From Rhipicephalus microplus (Eukaryota; Arthropoda; Arachnida; Ixodida; Ixodidae), in NCBI RefSeq assembly GCF_043290135.1, contig NC_134700.1, positions 238,500,088-238,564,087 of the forward strand: a stretch of 64,000 nucleotides of DNA, in the 5' to 3' direction. Within the stretch, counting starts at the first letter, position 1, and each line of letters opens with the position of its first letter. The translations under genes were made by a program, and so were the position numbers. This document shows, one piece after another, positions 37,864-57,355 of this stretch. Below the pieces are notes generated by a model that did no database searches, was not told where the DNA came from, and saw only the letters and a program-made list of their open reading frames with translations.

Positions 37864-37865
37864 TT
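37781..37865 (+). repeat. (ATT)n microsatellite
   Basis: About 85 bp of ATT units. A truncated SINE is inserted immediately to the right. Confidence 0.97.
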
Positions 37866-38077
37866 ACCTGAGGAAACATAATTGATTGATTGATATCTAG
37901 GGTTTAACGTCCCAAAACTGCCATATGATTATGAGAGACGCCGTAGTGGAGGACTCTGTAAATTTCGACCACCTGAGGTTCTTTAACGTGCACCCAAATC
38001 TGAGCACATGGGCCTACAACATTTACGCCTCCATCGGAAATGCAGCCGGCGCAGCCGGGATTACCTGAGGAAACATA
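37864..38077 (-). mobile_element. 5'-truncated Ruka-like SINE with 17 bp target duplication
   Basis: TTACCTGAGGAAACATA occurs at 37864-37880 and again at 38061-38077, exactly flanking a 180 bp minus-strand SINE (37881-38060). The SINE tail, seen as ATTGATTGATTGAT on the plus strand, abuts the left duplication. The element breaks off inside the B box at the other end, so the tRNA-derived head and pol III promoter are missing. 5' truncation plus a perfect duplication is the signature of LINE-machinery target-primed reverse transcription. The duplication overlaps the last units of the ATT array. Confidence 0.9.
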
Positions 38078-38492
38078 GAAAACGAAGATAAGTGAAGAGA
38101 AAGAGAAAATAAAATACGATACGAAGTACACAGAGCTAAACGAAAATAAGTAGTCACACACAAAAACGTCTGTAAACTCGTGGTCAAACCAGTTCTGTTC
38201 AAGAATGTTGGCAGGGCTCGGCTAGTCACGAGGAGCAGGACACCCTCGCGGGGACAGGCTATCATCAAAAGTGGTGCACTTAGGTCGAATCAGTCCATAT
38301 TCCTTGATGAGCAGTGCTTACTGCATAACGAACGTGGAACGCTCTAAAATCAGGTTGTTCTATTGTCTCACCGAGGTCACCCGACGTACATCTAAGGGAC
38401 TTTTCACAATTCTTTGACGATGTATACGTTCACGCAGCAACACGATGGTGTCAATGCTGTGCTATTCAACCGAAGGGCCCAATTGTTTAGCC

Positions 38493-38598
38493 TGACGATA
38501 GTTAGAGCGTGAGAACAGAACGACGACACGGAGACAAGAAGGACACGGAGGTCTTGTCTCTGGGTCATCGTTCTGTTCTCACGCTATAAGTATCGTCA
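38493..38598. repeat. 106 bp hairpin with 46 bp arms
   Basis: The left arm 38493-38538 and the right arm 38553-38598 are reverse complements with only a few mismatches. Core matching blocks are TGACGATA/TATCGTCA, AGCGTGAGAACAGAACGA with its complement, and GAGACAAG/CTTGTCTC. The loop is 14 bases. Size and pairing are like a miRNA precursor, but a short MITE or a terminal part of a retroelement is equally possible. Confidence 0.8.
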
Positions 38599-38599
38599 T

Positions 38600-38670
38600 G
38601 TCATACCAACTAGGCCAAGCTGCCACACTTTCAAGTGTTTAGGCGTCATTACGCTGTGATCAAATATCTC

Positions 38671-38701
<31 letters not shown>

Positions 38702-40720
38702 CCTAAAAGCATGGCTTGCACTCACTCTGGGTTATTGACCAAGAAATGAGTAATTAGATAAAAGGAATCACATATTACTTTTAAATCTAATGAATTGAAG
38801 TAGAGTCATCTACGCTGCGCTGCACAGGACAGAACATCATGTAAAGCAATCGAGCATGATTTTCGCCCGTCGAATGCTAGCGTCCCTATTCTCTTACTAA
38901 TGTAATCGATCTTTTCCGCAACTTTTTTTTTTAGCACGAACACCTGATTTACGTCAGGGTGATATTTTCACCGTGCCGTAATGTCAAAGTAACACTAGAT
39001 AGGCCTAAGCTTTTTCCAAGTGCAAAGAACCGTCATTGCGCGATCGCCCTTGAGGTTGTTCTGAAATACAATTTTGTGGCGCAAGCGTAGAGTTTCAACT
39101 TCTCACGAATAATGCGTGATCTAGAGCTCTTTGCGCCTATTTTTTGTTTGTTTTCGTCCATCGAGGTCGCTTGCATCTTGTTATTGTACATAAACCACTA
39201 GGTCTAAGATGACGCTGCTACAGTGATTTGTGTAAGCGCAATTCCATGCATGCAGCGCTGCAGCAAGATTCCCGAGGTCACTCAACCTTCAGTGAGAAAG
39301 CGCATTTGATTGGTACATCGAGCATTTTGTTCGAAGGATAAAGAAAAGCGCGATCAATGAGAGATCATTCACCCACTGAGATCGATAATTGGCCATCGCC
39401 AGTGCTCTGATCCCGATGGACTTTACCAATGTATATAGCAGGCATTGATTTCACTCACTAAAAGGCATTTCGTGCTTTGTTTTGACGTCTTTCTCAAGGT
39501 CTATTCACTCTAGCACTCGTGTTTGATTTTGCGTGCGTATGGGTCAAGTTCCCGCTGTCTGTGTGCACAATACATCATACAGTCGTACGACCAAGTAAAC
39601 TGATTGCATATAGTCAAAAACGCAGTTCACTTTTAGCACAGCATGAAGCTTATACAAGGATATGGTGGCAATCGCTAAACGTCCTTTTTATCGAGGATGA
39701 GTGCAGTGCGAGGAACCACCATGTCATGTCTCTCTGCTTGTCCTTCAAAGGCCAAGCTCCTTTTACGAGCGTTGAACAAGCTCAGTTTTTACTCTTGTTG
39801 CTCAATCCAATGCGTCAAAAGTGCATTCAACTTTTGCGCTTTTCAAGCCAGGTCTCAAATCAACTGCACGTACCGGGAGCATCTTTTACGCGGTGATAAC
39901 GTTGTCAACACTTTTCATCTACCAGGTCTCCCCCTTCGGATGTTAAGGAAAATCAGTGGCGGTCAATAGAGCAAGAAACGGCGCTATGTCGTTCGCTGCT
40001 ACTTGCCGTCCACGTCGTTCACAGGAAAGAAATCGCCGGTACGGCGCTGGTCGCTAGAGGCCAGCCGGCCTTGTGACTCATTGTGAATTCTCGGCTCGGC
40101 TTTTATCCTTCGATGAGAAAGAAGAAGAAAGAAGAACAGCACGAGCGAGCCAATCGCCCCTAGAGGCCGTGATCTGAAGACGTTATATGGCGGAGGGGTC
40201 AGCCCGAAGGCTACGCAAGGCTATCTGCTGTTGGGGGCCACGTTTTCAACGAAGACTCTAGTGAGCCACTAATCGCCCGCGTGGAGGAGGAGACGACAAG
40301 CTTGATGGTAGAAACGCACCGCCCAAGTTCCGGATGGGGCTGCAGCCATTCCTCTCGACAGTTAAGTCACACTCTTGCTGAGACTCCAGTCACGAAACTC
40401 GGCGCGAAATTGGGCCTGTTGGGGTTGCACTGTTGTGTATGGGTACGCAACAGCAAAACAGCAAGTGACGCCGCCTTACTTAGAGTGAGAAAGCATGACT
40501 TTCGATTGAGGAACAGTGACTAACTCGTACAAAGCGTCCACTTCACGCACACTCTTTCTACTTCAACATGGTCACCAACCCGGAAGGCATCTCGTTTTTC
40601 TTCTTGTCTCTCGTCAGTCGAACCTTCACGTGAATGCAATTTGAGTGTTCCGGAAAGGGTACAACGAATTTATGTATGGTGGTGTTTCATAAGAACAAAA
40701 GGGCGCCGCTTTGCCATTAA
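38600..40720. other. unassigned sequence
   Basis: No gene recognised. A short GATGATGAT tract lies at ~38673-38700. The region 40000-40300 is GC-richer, with GAAGAAGAA purine sequence near 40110. The longest frames (39519-39896 plus) have no recognisable domain. Confidence 0.4.
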
Positions 40721-40721
40721 A

Positions 40722-41277
<556 letters not shown>

Positions 41278-41279
41278 CT

Positions 41280-42505
41280 ACTTCTCTTGCACAGCAGTCG
41301 TAATCGCACATTAGATAACAAATACAAGGCTATGCGAAGGTACATAGCACAACACTCACGCACTGAGTCCAAGTTTTTCAATATAGAATTATGTCGACAC
41401 TTTACAAAATTCGGAAAAACACAAGTATTCAGGCAAGTGAAATGTCCACACAAAACATGAAACCTGTCTAAAATGTCAAAAGTGATCATGTATCTCGGGA
41501 GCAGTCTTTTAAATACTGGACTGGTTTCACAAAAGTTTTCACAAAAATTTTGTTGCCAAAATGTAAGCGCAAGGATATTGTAGTAAAACATACCGGTTAA
41601 CAATAACGGGAAAACATTTTCTAACCTTGGATTATCCCTTTTGACATGTTTCTGATTCTCTCAAAAAGTGAACTACTGCACGCGCAGTCGGTGCTTGAAT
41701 GCTTTCTTTTGGACATGGGCCCAAGATTTTCGCTATTGATGAAGGTCGCTTATTCAAAGAATGCAGTTTTTGTAAAAGCTTATTTTGAGGTAAATATTAT
41801 TTATTACAATGTAGAAGAATGTGCTCAACGTCTTCTTCAGCTTCTCCTCATGAGCAGGTAGGACTGTCAGCTTTTCTTATTTTATACAATGAGCGCTTCG
41901 CGTATAGGCCGTGCCAAGTCGAAGCCGATATCGATGACTGTTTCTACAGAGCGGCTAAGCTTTAACAGAATATTAACTTCTACACCGAGATCAATGCTAC
42001 ATAACTACCTTGGTATTTATTTTCTGGATATTTTCTGAACGCAGGGTTGCTTATTTGCTACTTCTGCCACCTAAGTCGACCCGTTCTCCTCTGTTTTCAA
42101 AGCTGCACGTCTCAAAATCAGTATGGGTATTTCGCACGTGGGCAAGGTGTAGGTTTCTACGCCCTAAATGTGGGCTGAAAGCAATAAGTTTGACTTGATG
42201 GAATCAGATTAAAACGGCGTTTATTGGGACTATTGGTTCAACAAAAAAATCAGAGGGAAACAAAAAGACATACGTCCAAATTCAGGCAAGTTAAAATGAT
42301 AAATAGTCATGGTAGACTACCATGGTGAGTAGATGCGGGGACGAACAAAAAAATATTGGTGAAAGAAGAGAGGTAAGGAAAGAGTGAAGAACACAGTTAA
42401 TGTAACAAGAGCAAACGCGTAAGCTCGCAGGTAAAGCAAACAGGTAATAAAAACAACATTTTCCTTTGGGCATCAAGTCGTTCTACGATTTCTGAGCGAA
42501 CTGAA
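41280..42505. other. unassigned AT-rich sequence
   Basis: No gene or repeat family recognised. Confidence 0.45.
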
Positions 42506-42509
42506 ACAT

Positions 42510-42750
42510 TAGCTAACATTGTATAACCAAGAAAATCTGGTACCTATGCTTATTGCTTCTGTTTTTGTATATTTAGAAATAACTATTTTTTATACATTCT
42601 GCAGAAATGTTAATATTATCTGTCTTTTATTGTATTGTTTTATTTGTAATTATTGTATTGTTTACTTGTATTTATTGCACTGTTTTATTTGTATTTTTCA
42701 TGTATTTACCCACTCCCCTCTTTAATGCCTTGTTGGCGCTGAGGGTATTA

Positions 42751-42789
<39 letters not shown>

Positions 42790-42791
42790 AA
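42510..42791 (+). repeat. LINE-type 3' end with (AAAT)n tail
   Basis: T-rich sequence with repeated TGTATTGTTT/TTATTTGTA units runs into CTCCCCTCTTTAATGCC, then GCGCTGAGGGTATTATAAAT, and ends in ~40 bp of AAAT units (42750-42790). This layout, CCCTCTNTAATGCC then GGGTAT-AATAAATAAATAAA, is characteristic of arthropod LINE 3' untranslated regions. No reverse transcriptase frame is visible upstream, so it is a 5'-truncated copy. The clade is not determined. Confidence 0.55.
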
Positions 42792-42889
42792 CTTCGTTGT
42801 ATCACGACTATGTGTACACTGCACGCTAGCTCTCGTGTCTGCGGCTGTGGTTGCTTATGCGCGCTGTGTGAGCGAACCATCTAGTGACG

Positions 42890-43380
42890 CGTAACGTGTA
42901 AGAAAAAGGCGATGCCGAACGGTGGAGACAGATGTCGCGACCGGCTCAAGCGCGGGCCTCTTGTTCCGCGAGCAAGCTACCACGAAGCGAGTGTTGCGAC
43001 CGCGGACCAAGAGGCGTCAACGTGGCCGCTGATTGCGTACAGCGAGGGCGGGAGTTAATGTGGCGACCCGGACGTCCGGAAGAAGCATCCTCCTTTGGCC
43101 CGCTACCGGAACCGAGCTTTGTTTTCACGCTGACCACGCACACAGGGCCGCATCGCTGGCCGCGTGGTCAGACTCGCAAGGGCGGGTGATCTCGCCGAGT
43201 GACACGCGGGGCGGAAATAAGATGCTGGCCGTCGCATGACGTTATTTCCGATTCGCCTGGCCCCTTGCGCGCCGCTATAGACGTGGCAGGACGCTGCAGG
43301 AAAGCCACGTTTGCTCTCTTTTGCGCGGCTGGCGTCTTCTTTAGCACTCGAGCAAAGTTACCGAACGTGTTGTTTTTGTA
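42890..43380. promoter_or_regulatory. GC-rich patch, possible regulatory island
   Basis: CpG-rich against AT-rich flanks. CGGAAATAA and TTATTTCCG form a 9 bp inverted repeat around ~43212-43250. CTATAGACG near 43275 is only weakly TATA-like. No exon or initiator can be defended. It may be a regulatory island or old GC-rich repeat. Confidence 0.2.
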
Positions 43381-43389
43381 AGAAGCTGC

Positions 43390-46110
43390 AGTTAATAGTG
43401 GGCTTGACTACAGATCATAGCTGAAGCAAAAGAGAGAGACTTACGGGAAGTAAGAGTCAAGGATGGACTCTAGAAGACAAACTATGCACTATTAATACAA
43501 GCATCATTACATTCCACGTGGTCATTACTGCAGCCTATCTTGCCGCCTTTTTGTATAAGGTGTAGAAACTTGTTACTTTTCGTAACGCATTAACTAAATG
43601 AATACCAGCAGATAATCATGAGGCTTCTCAGTGGCTTGACCATTCTTCTGAGCATTAGTACAGCTATCATTTTGGTTGTTTGCCTTGCTAGCTTTGTTAC
43701 GTTATGTATCGTTCGTGTGTATCTGCTCTGGATGACAGTAAGCGCTTCGATTTGTTAACGTGCACACGTTCCATGTTTGGTGAGTGAACAACACGGCACG
43801 AGCGTGATATGGTTTGGGTTGAGGCCTAAATAATGTAAGGCTCAATGAGCGCTCATCATTTTGGTCTACACTCACAGAATTCTCCGTTAATGACACATAA
43901 CAGTCCTCGCCAAGTACCCGCGTGGTTAGCTAACCTGCTGGTATAGCTGTTGCGTACGTCAAATAATCAGGTCGACCAAGGCACGCTCTTCTCAATGATT
44001 GGCTGCGTAATTTTCCAAACAAAACAGTTTGTGTTGATGTCATTTTTCTTTTATATCCAAGTATTTGATTTGTAATGTGAATGGCGGGGCGGTTATCCGG
44101 ACAATAAATATCTAGTCTGCTACTCTCCCCTGAGTGAGGGGCAAGGAATAACCAAAAGTGCTCAGAAATGTTGTGTGCGTGTATACCTTTATTACGTCCT
44201 GTAAAAAAAAAACTGATTCTTTATTAAGCTTATGCCTGAACATCTCTTCAAAAGTATTACATGTGGTACGCCGCCATATTTTGGGAAGTACAGAAGCCAG
44301 CATGATAAGAAACTCGGCAACATAAATTGAAAGAAAGGCTGCTGTTTTTTTTTATCCTACATTGGTAGATGAAAGAGAAGCCAGGAATACTCAGACATAG
44401 CAGAGCAGTAGGGCAAACGCGTGATTAACTTAAAGCATCTGAGAAAAGTCGTGAATACGTACGTTAGTGGTGTACGCACACCAAGCGTAGGAACATTAAT
44501 TGGCCGATATGTCGTCGTGATAAGTCTGTGCCCGTGAACGTTTAGTATGTTTAGAGTGCAGCTGTAGATAGTGGATCAACATTCTGCGCTTTCGAAGCAA
44601 TTCAATCGACGTGCAGCTAGATGCCTAAACAAGACAAGGGGCATTGAGAAGGGGGTTGGGGTGAAAAGGAAGTTAAATAGAATAATATAGGATCTCTAGG
44701 TTTCCTGAATGCTTTGGGGCAGTCAACATTGTACGATGCACGACGTGGGTAGCCTTCTTCATTCAGCCAGCCAGCGTTCAGCCAGGGAATGAGCTGGCTG
44801 ACAACAACCACCTAGAGTGACACAGTGCTTGCCTACTCTTTCGAGAGGAGAGAATATACAGAGGAAACGAAGAACAAACAAAAAGTTATAAATGAACAAA
44901 AGACGTAAACAGCACCACAAATAATTAGGAACACGGAAAAAAAAACATCCGTAAATGTAGAGCCAAATCAGTTATGTTTAGGAGTGTTAGCATGGCTCGA
45001 TGGGTCTGGTCACATTCAGTACAGCCTCTCGAAAACAGGCAATTCTTGTAGTTGTACAGTCGCTTTCAATTACTCTGTAATGATTCGCAGTTAACACTGC
45101 GTAACACATGCGGGGAACTTTAATATGACGTGTACGAGTGCCCCACAGTCCCCCTAGAACATGCGCAATGGGCTGCCGATACGTCCATCGTGGCGCAAGT
45201 GTTCATGCAATAATACAGATATAACCTGTCGCTTACGTAAAAACAGCACGATGAGGCAAGCCACGATAAGTGATAGGACGTTTAACTCGCACCAAATTTC
45301 AATGCATTAAAGATGACGTATCCATGACAGATTATAGACATCTTGACGCTGCTCGGGTGACAAGATGATCACGTTATCAGAGTACATTTAACGCGACAGT
45401 GCCTGCGAGTGCATTAACAAAAATCTATACCATTCGGTGCGGTTTAGCGTGTCCGTTTGCACGTTGTTTTTAACTCTGGATTATCTGAGGATAACTTAGT
45501 GCTTGAGAGCCCCAGTCACAGAGCCATACAAAAAAAAAATTAAAACGAACGATGGAGCACGGCGTGTTTGATGATGTGGCGCGACGGGTTGCCGTCTTCC
45601 CTTCCTTTACGCGAAAACACAGAACTGAGAGAAGACCATCGTTAGCTTAATTGGCGGCTGCCTAGCAGATCCCGTCAGAGCATGGAGAACGTCTTCCGCT
45701 CCATTGGCAGGGCCGTCACCTAGGCTTCAATGTCGTTAATTTTACTTCCCGCTGAATAAACTTTCTCGGAGTCAAATCGAGTAGTTGTGCATCACTTATC
45801 TACATATTTTTTTTCACGTGGGAGGTAGAACGAGGCGTTTAACACACGCATTTGACTAAGCCTTTTTGCAACCATGCAGACTCCTACCCCTTAATTTATC
45901 TCGAGAAAACAGGATTTTCTCATGTTCAGCTGCGTGGCGCTTTTCATTTTCGAATTGCCTGCTGAGTTCCGGATCGCACGTCAAAGGTGAGTCGCGCGCT
46001 GTGGGCTTGGCGAACCGAGTGACAGGTACATGCATGGCAATTAAACCATGCACTCAGTATTAAAACTGGCCAGGAAGATATGTGACGCAAGTATACCCAC
46101 AGGTCGGCAA
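43390..46110. other. unassigned sequence
   Basis: No gene recognised. A sequence at ~45680-45790 (CGCTCCATTGGCAGG...GAATAAACTTTC) has a CCAAT-like and a polyadenylation-like motif and could be a retroelement terminal fragment, but no partner repeat lies in the window. Confidence 0.4.
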
Positions 46111-46150
46111 AACTTGTGGAGCTCATCCTCGAAATATATTCTGAGCTTTA

Positions 46151-46316
46151 GACTCACTCGGACTCAGACTTACGAAAATTTTGCTGAGCTGGACTCACTC
46201 GTACTCATACCCACGAAGATTTTCTTCCACCGGACTCGTTCGGACTCAAACTCACCAAAACATTACTCAATCGAACTCACTCAGACTCAGACTCGCGGGT
46301 AAATCTAAGACTGAGT
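46151..46316 (+). repeat. 41 bp minisatellite, four degenerate units
   Basis: Units begin GACTCACTCGGACTCAGACT at 46151, 46192, 46233 and 46274 (first base changed in the last), giving an exact 41 bp spacing. Each holds a CACTCGGACTC-type block and an ACGAAAATTTT-type block. Units differ by several substitutions. I believe similar ACTC-rich arrays are common in ticks. Confidence 0.85.
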
Positions 46317-46989
46317 GAGTACAAGTAAGTCGACTCAGGAGTTCATTAGCCTAGAATTAGCTTGTTCGACTTTGGTGTGAGTTTTCTTTAATACCGGCAT
46401 ATAACGTAACAGGTGCTTTTCTTAGCTCCGTCATGACACAACAGCTTCGAAAACAAGTTCTGGGTGCTTGCAAATGTGTAAGTTCATTTTTCTCGAAAGA
46501 GATCGCAGCACAAGATATATTTACCAAGAACTTCCCTGGAAATTTTCTGCAAGGCACCTCCCTACGTAATTCACGCCTCTAATAAATAAATATTGAAATG
46601 GTGTACAAACGACAATGCTTTGCAATAGTTGTTAATATATGTGAGTATTGTCGCGGTCTTGTGACGTGGACGAAATGAGCATACTTAGTGTTCAGATGAA
46701 AACTGTTTATTTGGCCGTAGTTGTGGCCCGTAAACGGAAAGCCTCATTACAGCAACACACAGACACTGAAAACGAAGAACAGTGCGTTGGCCGTCGATAA
46801 ACTGACAAGTGACGATGCGAGGCAGAATTTATGCAAGTTTCATCGAATATTCTAGCGCTATCGCTAGCGGTGGCGTTCCAGGAGAAGCTGTTATATTACC
46901 GCTGTGGGCGTAATCGCATAGGAAGGTTTCACGATTACCTTGATGGTTCTTCAGTCAATGGGCGTGGTTTAGCCAGGCAGCACTCAAAC

Positions 46990-47660
46990 GAATTTCCTTG
47001 TATACATATTCCAAGAACGTGTATTACTTCTGCCTCCCTGATTGGTATTTCATCCAGCAGTACTTCTATTGGTATTAGGTCTTTTTTTCTTTTCGTATCT
47101 CGCCAAATTTTTAACTATTTCAGTCTTTTCTGGCGAGCATTGCCTCCCTGCTGCGGTCACGAAAGCTTGTATTTTATTTACGGCCTCCTGGAGGGCGTTC
47201 TTTTTGTTCGCATAAAACCCACCTTTTGTGCATAAGGTGACATCGTCTGCAAGAAGAGCTGTTCGTATACCTTTTGTATTTTCCAGCTCACATGCTAGCT
47301 TTCTCAGGCCGATAATAAATAGCATAGGAGATAGCATGGCTCCCTGGGGGTGCCTCTGTTTGTGTAGTCGAAGGTTTCAGATGTAACCAAGCCAAGAGAT
47401 ATAGTAGCTTTCCTGTTGTGAGAATGACCAGTCATAATCATATATTCGTCGGCCACAGTTAATTGATTCGACAAGTGTAATTCGGCGATAAGGAGAATTG
47501 AGAAAGGAGCGTGGCATTGTAAACGCAAATCAAGGTAAGGCTGATAGTAATGTGGAAGATGATTAGATAGTCCGTATGCCCAAGCAACGCTTAAAGACGC
47601 TGCTACGCTTGTCGTGACGTATGTGGTCACAGTTTCCACGATAATAAAAACCACTCGCTA
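46990..47660 (-). pseudogene. broken LINE reverse transcriptase
   Basis: On the minus strand, 47337-47050 encodes a reverse transcriptase palm fragment: a LSPMLF block, then ELENTKGIRTALLADDVTLCT with the catalytic Asp pair at ~47247-47242 (the usual Tyr of Y-A-D-D is Leu), then a KIQAFVTAAGRQCSPEKTEI block. Upstream, at 47430-47340, another frame reads KATISLGLVTSETFDYTNRG, the segment that normally precedes the G-x-P-Q-G motif; a lost base in a C run at ~47347 separates the two. Downstream, a shift in the A run at ~47085-47097 leads to LIPIEVLLDEIPIREAEVI and VLGICIQGN, also typical of the region after the palm. Endonuclease, RNase H and 3' end are not recognisable. At least two frameshifts make it inactive. 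Non-LTR (I/R1/Jockey-like group) is my best placement. Confidence 0.8.
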
Positions 47661-47664
47661 TGGA

Positions 47665-49320
47665 GAGGGCGATCACCACTTTGCAGAATGATTACGAAGA
47701 CATGCACTATCATGCAACAGTTGTGCACCCAGAACGAACGACCAGGAGTCCCTGATGTCGATGCGGATTTTTTTTTTCACACATTGGTGCAACATCGGCG
47801 AACATAACAAGGGATTCGGCCGTCGTACCGATGTGCAACGCGTTCGCCCCGTCACTGTAGTTCACCTTATGTGACTGGACCCGTCACTATGGTCGATTTT
47901 CACCAGGAAAGTGGAGACAAAGATGAAAAGCTCGTCAGCTTCTGGTGTTGTGTCTGTGGTACAATGAGGCTACAAAACGCTGCCTGCTCTTGTGATTATC
48001 AGCACTGCGGGATAATCCTTACCTATCGGGGGCTCTTTCAATACTTAAATGCATGACCTTTTTTCATAACATGTCATCATCACATTGAAGCCACCAAGGC
48101 AGGCAGCAAACCCGCGACCCAAATCAGAGAATCTCAAACCTGTAGTCGCTGATTTATTGCCGTGCGCGACAATCTGATGGCACGTAATTTTTTAGGAACA
48201 CATTTGTTGAGTATGAAATTCTTATTAAAACAACGAACTACAATAAATAGGCTCATGAACTTTGACTAAGAGCCGACATTGTCGTGATATGTCTGCGTTA
48301 AAAAGAAAAGAATGCAGTATTTGGTTGCAGTACGAATTATGAGTCCAATATTCACACTCTTTTTTTTTTCGCCTTTTCTAATTGTAGCGTGAGATAAAAT
48401 GAGTAACCGCAATATTTTTTTATATAACGATTGCTATCCGTCTGAAGCGTTTAACACTTAAAATAGCACAAGAAAAGGACAATTGAAGTGGGTAAACTAA
48501 CTGATGAAACAAGTTAGTTCACTTGATCAGGGGCGTAGCTATAGATGACACACTGAACTCGTGCTTGTCCTCCCCCCCCCCCCCCCCAAATTCTGTTTCT
48601 CCATGGCATACAGAGCGAAAAATAACCCTGTCCCCCTTCCCCGAAAAAATTTTCCCCCATGCCCCTGCACTTTATTATAAAATTCCGCAGGTTTCTTTAG
48701 TGTACTTCGCCATCATGATCGGGAGGAAGGATAGAGGAAGGCCGAGAGAACATGAAAGAGTGTGGCCGGTTCGTTACACTACGTTAGTGTAACTTTACGC
48801 AGGAATTTAGAAATAAAAAATAAGGCAGAGGGAGAAAAATAAAACGTGATTCTCAGACGCACGTGGGTGACTCCACTCGCATATAATTGCATCAGCATGG
48901 TAGGCATCGCGCACTTGAAATTCTGGTGAAAAAACCCGTATCACTTGTCAGGGAAGGAAGAAAATTTTAGATGACTCGTTTCTTTGTTTAACACTACTTC
49001 AAAAAACAACCTGCTGATAATGCAGAGAGAGAAGGTATAGGGTGTGCTGATTACTCTGATTTATTGTATGGTAATAGGTATATTATAGGTGTGAAGAAAT
49101 AAAGCGTACTAAAAGACAATCTGTATCAATTTTTAAAAGACAAGTGGAATACATTGTTTTTTTTTTTTACGTTTGTGGCTCAGGGAACATTTGACTGCTT
49201 GACACTGAGGAATTTTTCTGCTAGAGACGAATGTGCGATAAATCAGCAATCTTATGCTAACACACTTTGTCCTTGAATTTCGTTACACATACCGTTGTCG
49301 TTTACTGCGTTGCTAAGTGC
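47665..49320. other. unassigned sequence
   Basis: No gene recognised. 47665-47870 may continue the LINE upstream on the minus strand, but no motif is readable. A 16-17 base C run lies at ~48572-48587. Confidence 0.4.
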
Positions 49321-49381
49321 CATTGAGTTTGTTTGCTTGCTTTGTTTCAATTGAAATATATGCTCGGATGCAGGGCTCCGG

Positions 49382-49599
49382 AAGTATATCTGAAGGTCGC
49401 GGGTTCAAATCCCGGCTGCGGCGGCTGCATTTCCGATGGAGGCGGAAATGTTGTAGCCCCGTGTACTCAGATTTGGGTGCACGTTAAAGAACCCCAGGTG
49501 GCTAAATTTCCGGAGCCCTCCACTACGGCGTCTCTCATAGTCATATGGTGGTTTTGGGATGTTAAACCCCACAAATCAATCAATCAAGTATATTTGAAG
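49382..49599 (+). mobile_element. 5'-truncated Ruka-like SINE with 14 bp target duplication
   Basis: AAGTATATCTGAAG at 49382-49395 and AAGTATATTTGAAG at 49586-49599 (one mismatch) flank a 190 bp plus-strand SINE (49396-49585). The element starts just upstream of its B box (GGGTTCAAATCCC) and keeps the full body and the ATCAATCAATCA tail. The 5' part of the tRNA head, including box A, is missing. Confidence 0.88.
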
Positions 49600-49624
49600 T
49601 GTGGGGGGCGACGTTCGTGGGCAG

Positions 49625-55416
<5,792 letters not shown>

Positions 55417-55600
55417 TAATGCTTTATTGTACACATCCATAAGAAATACAAAGCAATGGGCCTGCCTAAGTCCTCAGGACTTGTGCGACTAGGCCCGGCA
55501 GAACCGGTTACAGCGATGTGGATACAAGGTAACAAAACTATTGTTGTTTCCTTACCAACGACCAGAAAAACGATGAACACCATTACTTTTTTACAGACAG
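55417..55600 (-). repeat. possible retroelement 3' end (minus strand)
   Basis: Read on the minus strand, TGTACAATAAAGCATTAT gives a polyadenylation-like AATAAA directly followed by the ATT array, which could be the tail. The body upstream (to ~55600) is not identified. Low-confidence LINE or SINE 3' end. Confidence 0.3.
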
Positions 55601-55789
55601 TAAATAAAAAGAGCAACAAAGGAGGGACACAGAGCATACGTGGCATACAAATAGACCACGTGATTTTACAGCTCAGCGAGTAGTTTCTTTAATTGCCTTT
55701 TTGAACTCGCTGAAAAAAATTTGCCAGGTAGTGCATTGCAATTTTTTTGAATATATACACTTCAACATGCTTCTCCATATCTGGTAGAG

Positions 55790-57040
<1,251 letters not shown>

Positions 57041-57108
<68 letters not shown>
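57041..57108 (+). repeat. (TAA)n microsatellite
   Basis: About 68 bp of TAA units directly after the 3' end of composite repeat copy B. Probably the right half of the array split by that insertion. Confidence 0.96.
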
Positions 57109-57109
<1 letters not shown>

Positions 57110-57129
57110 GAAGGAGAAGATCTCAGGTG

Positions 57130-57355
57130 TTTCGCCCAGAAACCAAGATATGAATATGAGGAACGCCGTACAGTATGTGTCTCCTTAAATTTCGACCGTC
57201 TGGCGTTCTTTAAGGTACATTTACAGCGAACTCCACACGAGAATCTACCATTTCATTACGATGAGAAATGTGACCACCGCGGCCGGCAAGTAACGTGCGA
57301 CTTTAGTCAGGGCAGGGAGCCGAGCACTGTATAACCACGATTCACCGTGGCGGAC
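57130..57355 (-). repeat. old Ruka-like SINE
   Basis: In minus orientation, diverged blocks are AACCAAGATATGAATATGAGGAACGCCG-like sequence, AATTTCGACCGTCTGG, GTTCTTTAAGGTACA and a head remnant ending CACCGTGGCGG, which matches the tRNA-like acceptor region. Many substitutions; no target duplication seen. Confidence 0.7.

Noticed and set aside
38673..38700. LINE tail of GATGAT type
   Set aside because: The tract is present, but the preceding sequence lacks the GAGGCCTTTGTCCTGCAG block seen at 41.1 kb, so it is only a short simple repeat.
45680..45790. Solo LTR
   Set aside because: CCAAT-like and AATAAA-like motifs are present, but there are no TG...CA ends, target duplications or second copy in the window.
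47050..47337. Host gene with an Asp-Asp motif
   Set aside because: The LSPMLF and A-D-D blocks and the flanking frames show that it is a fragment of LINE reverse transcriptase.
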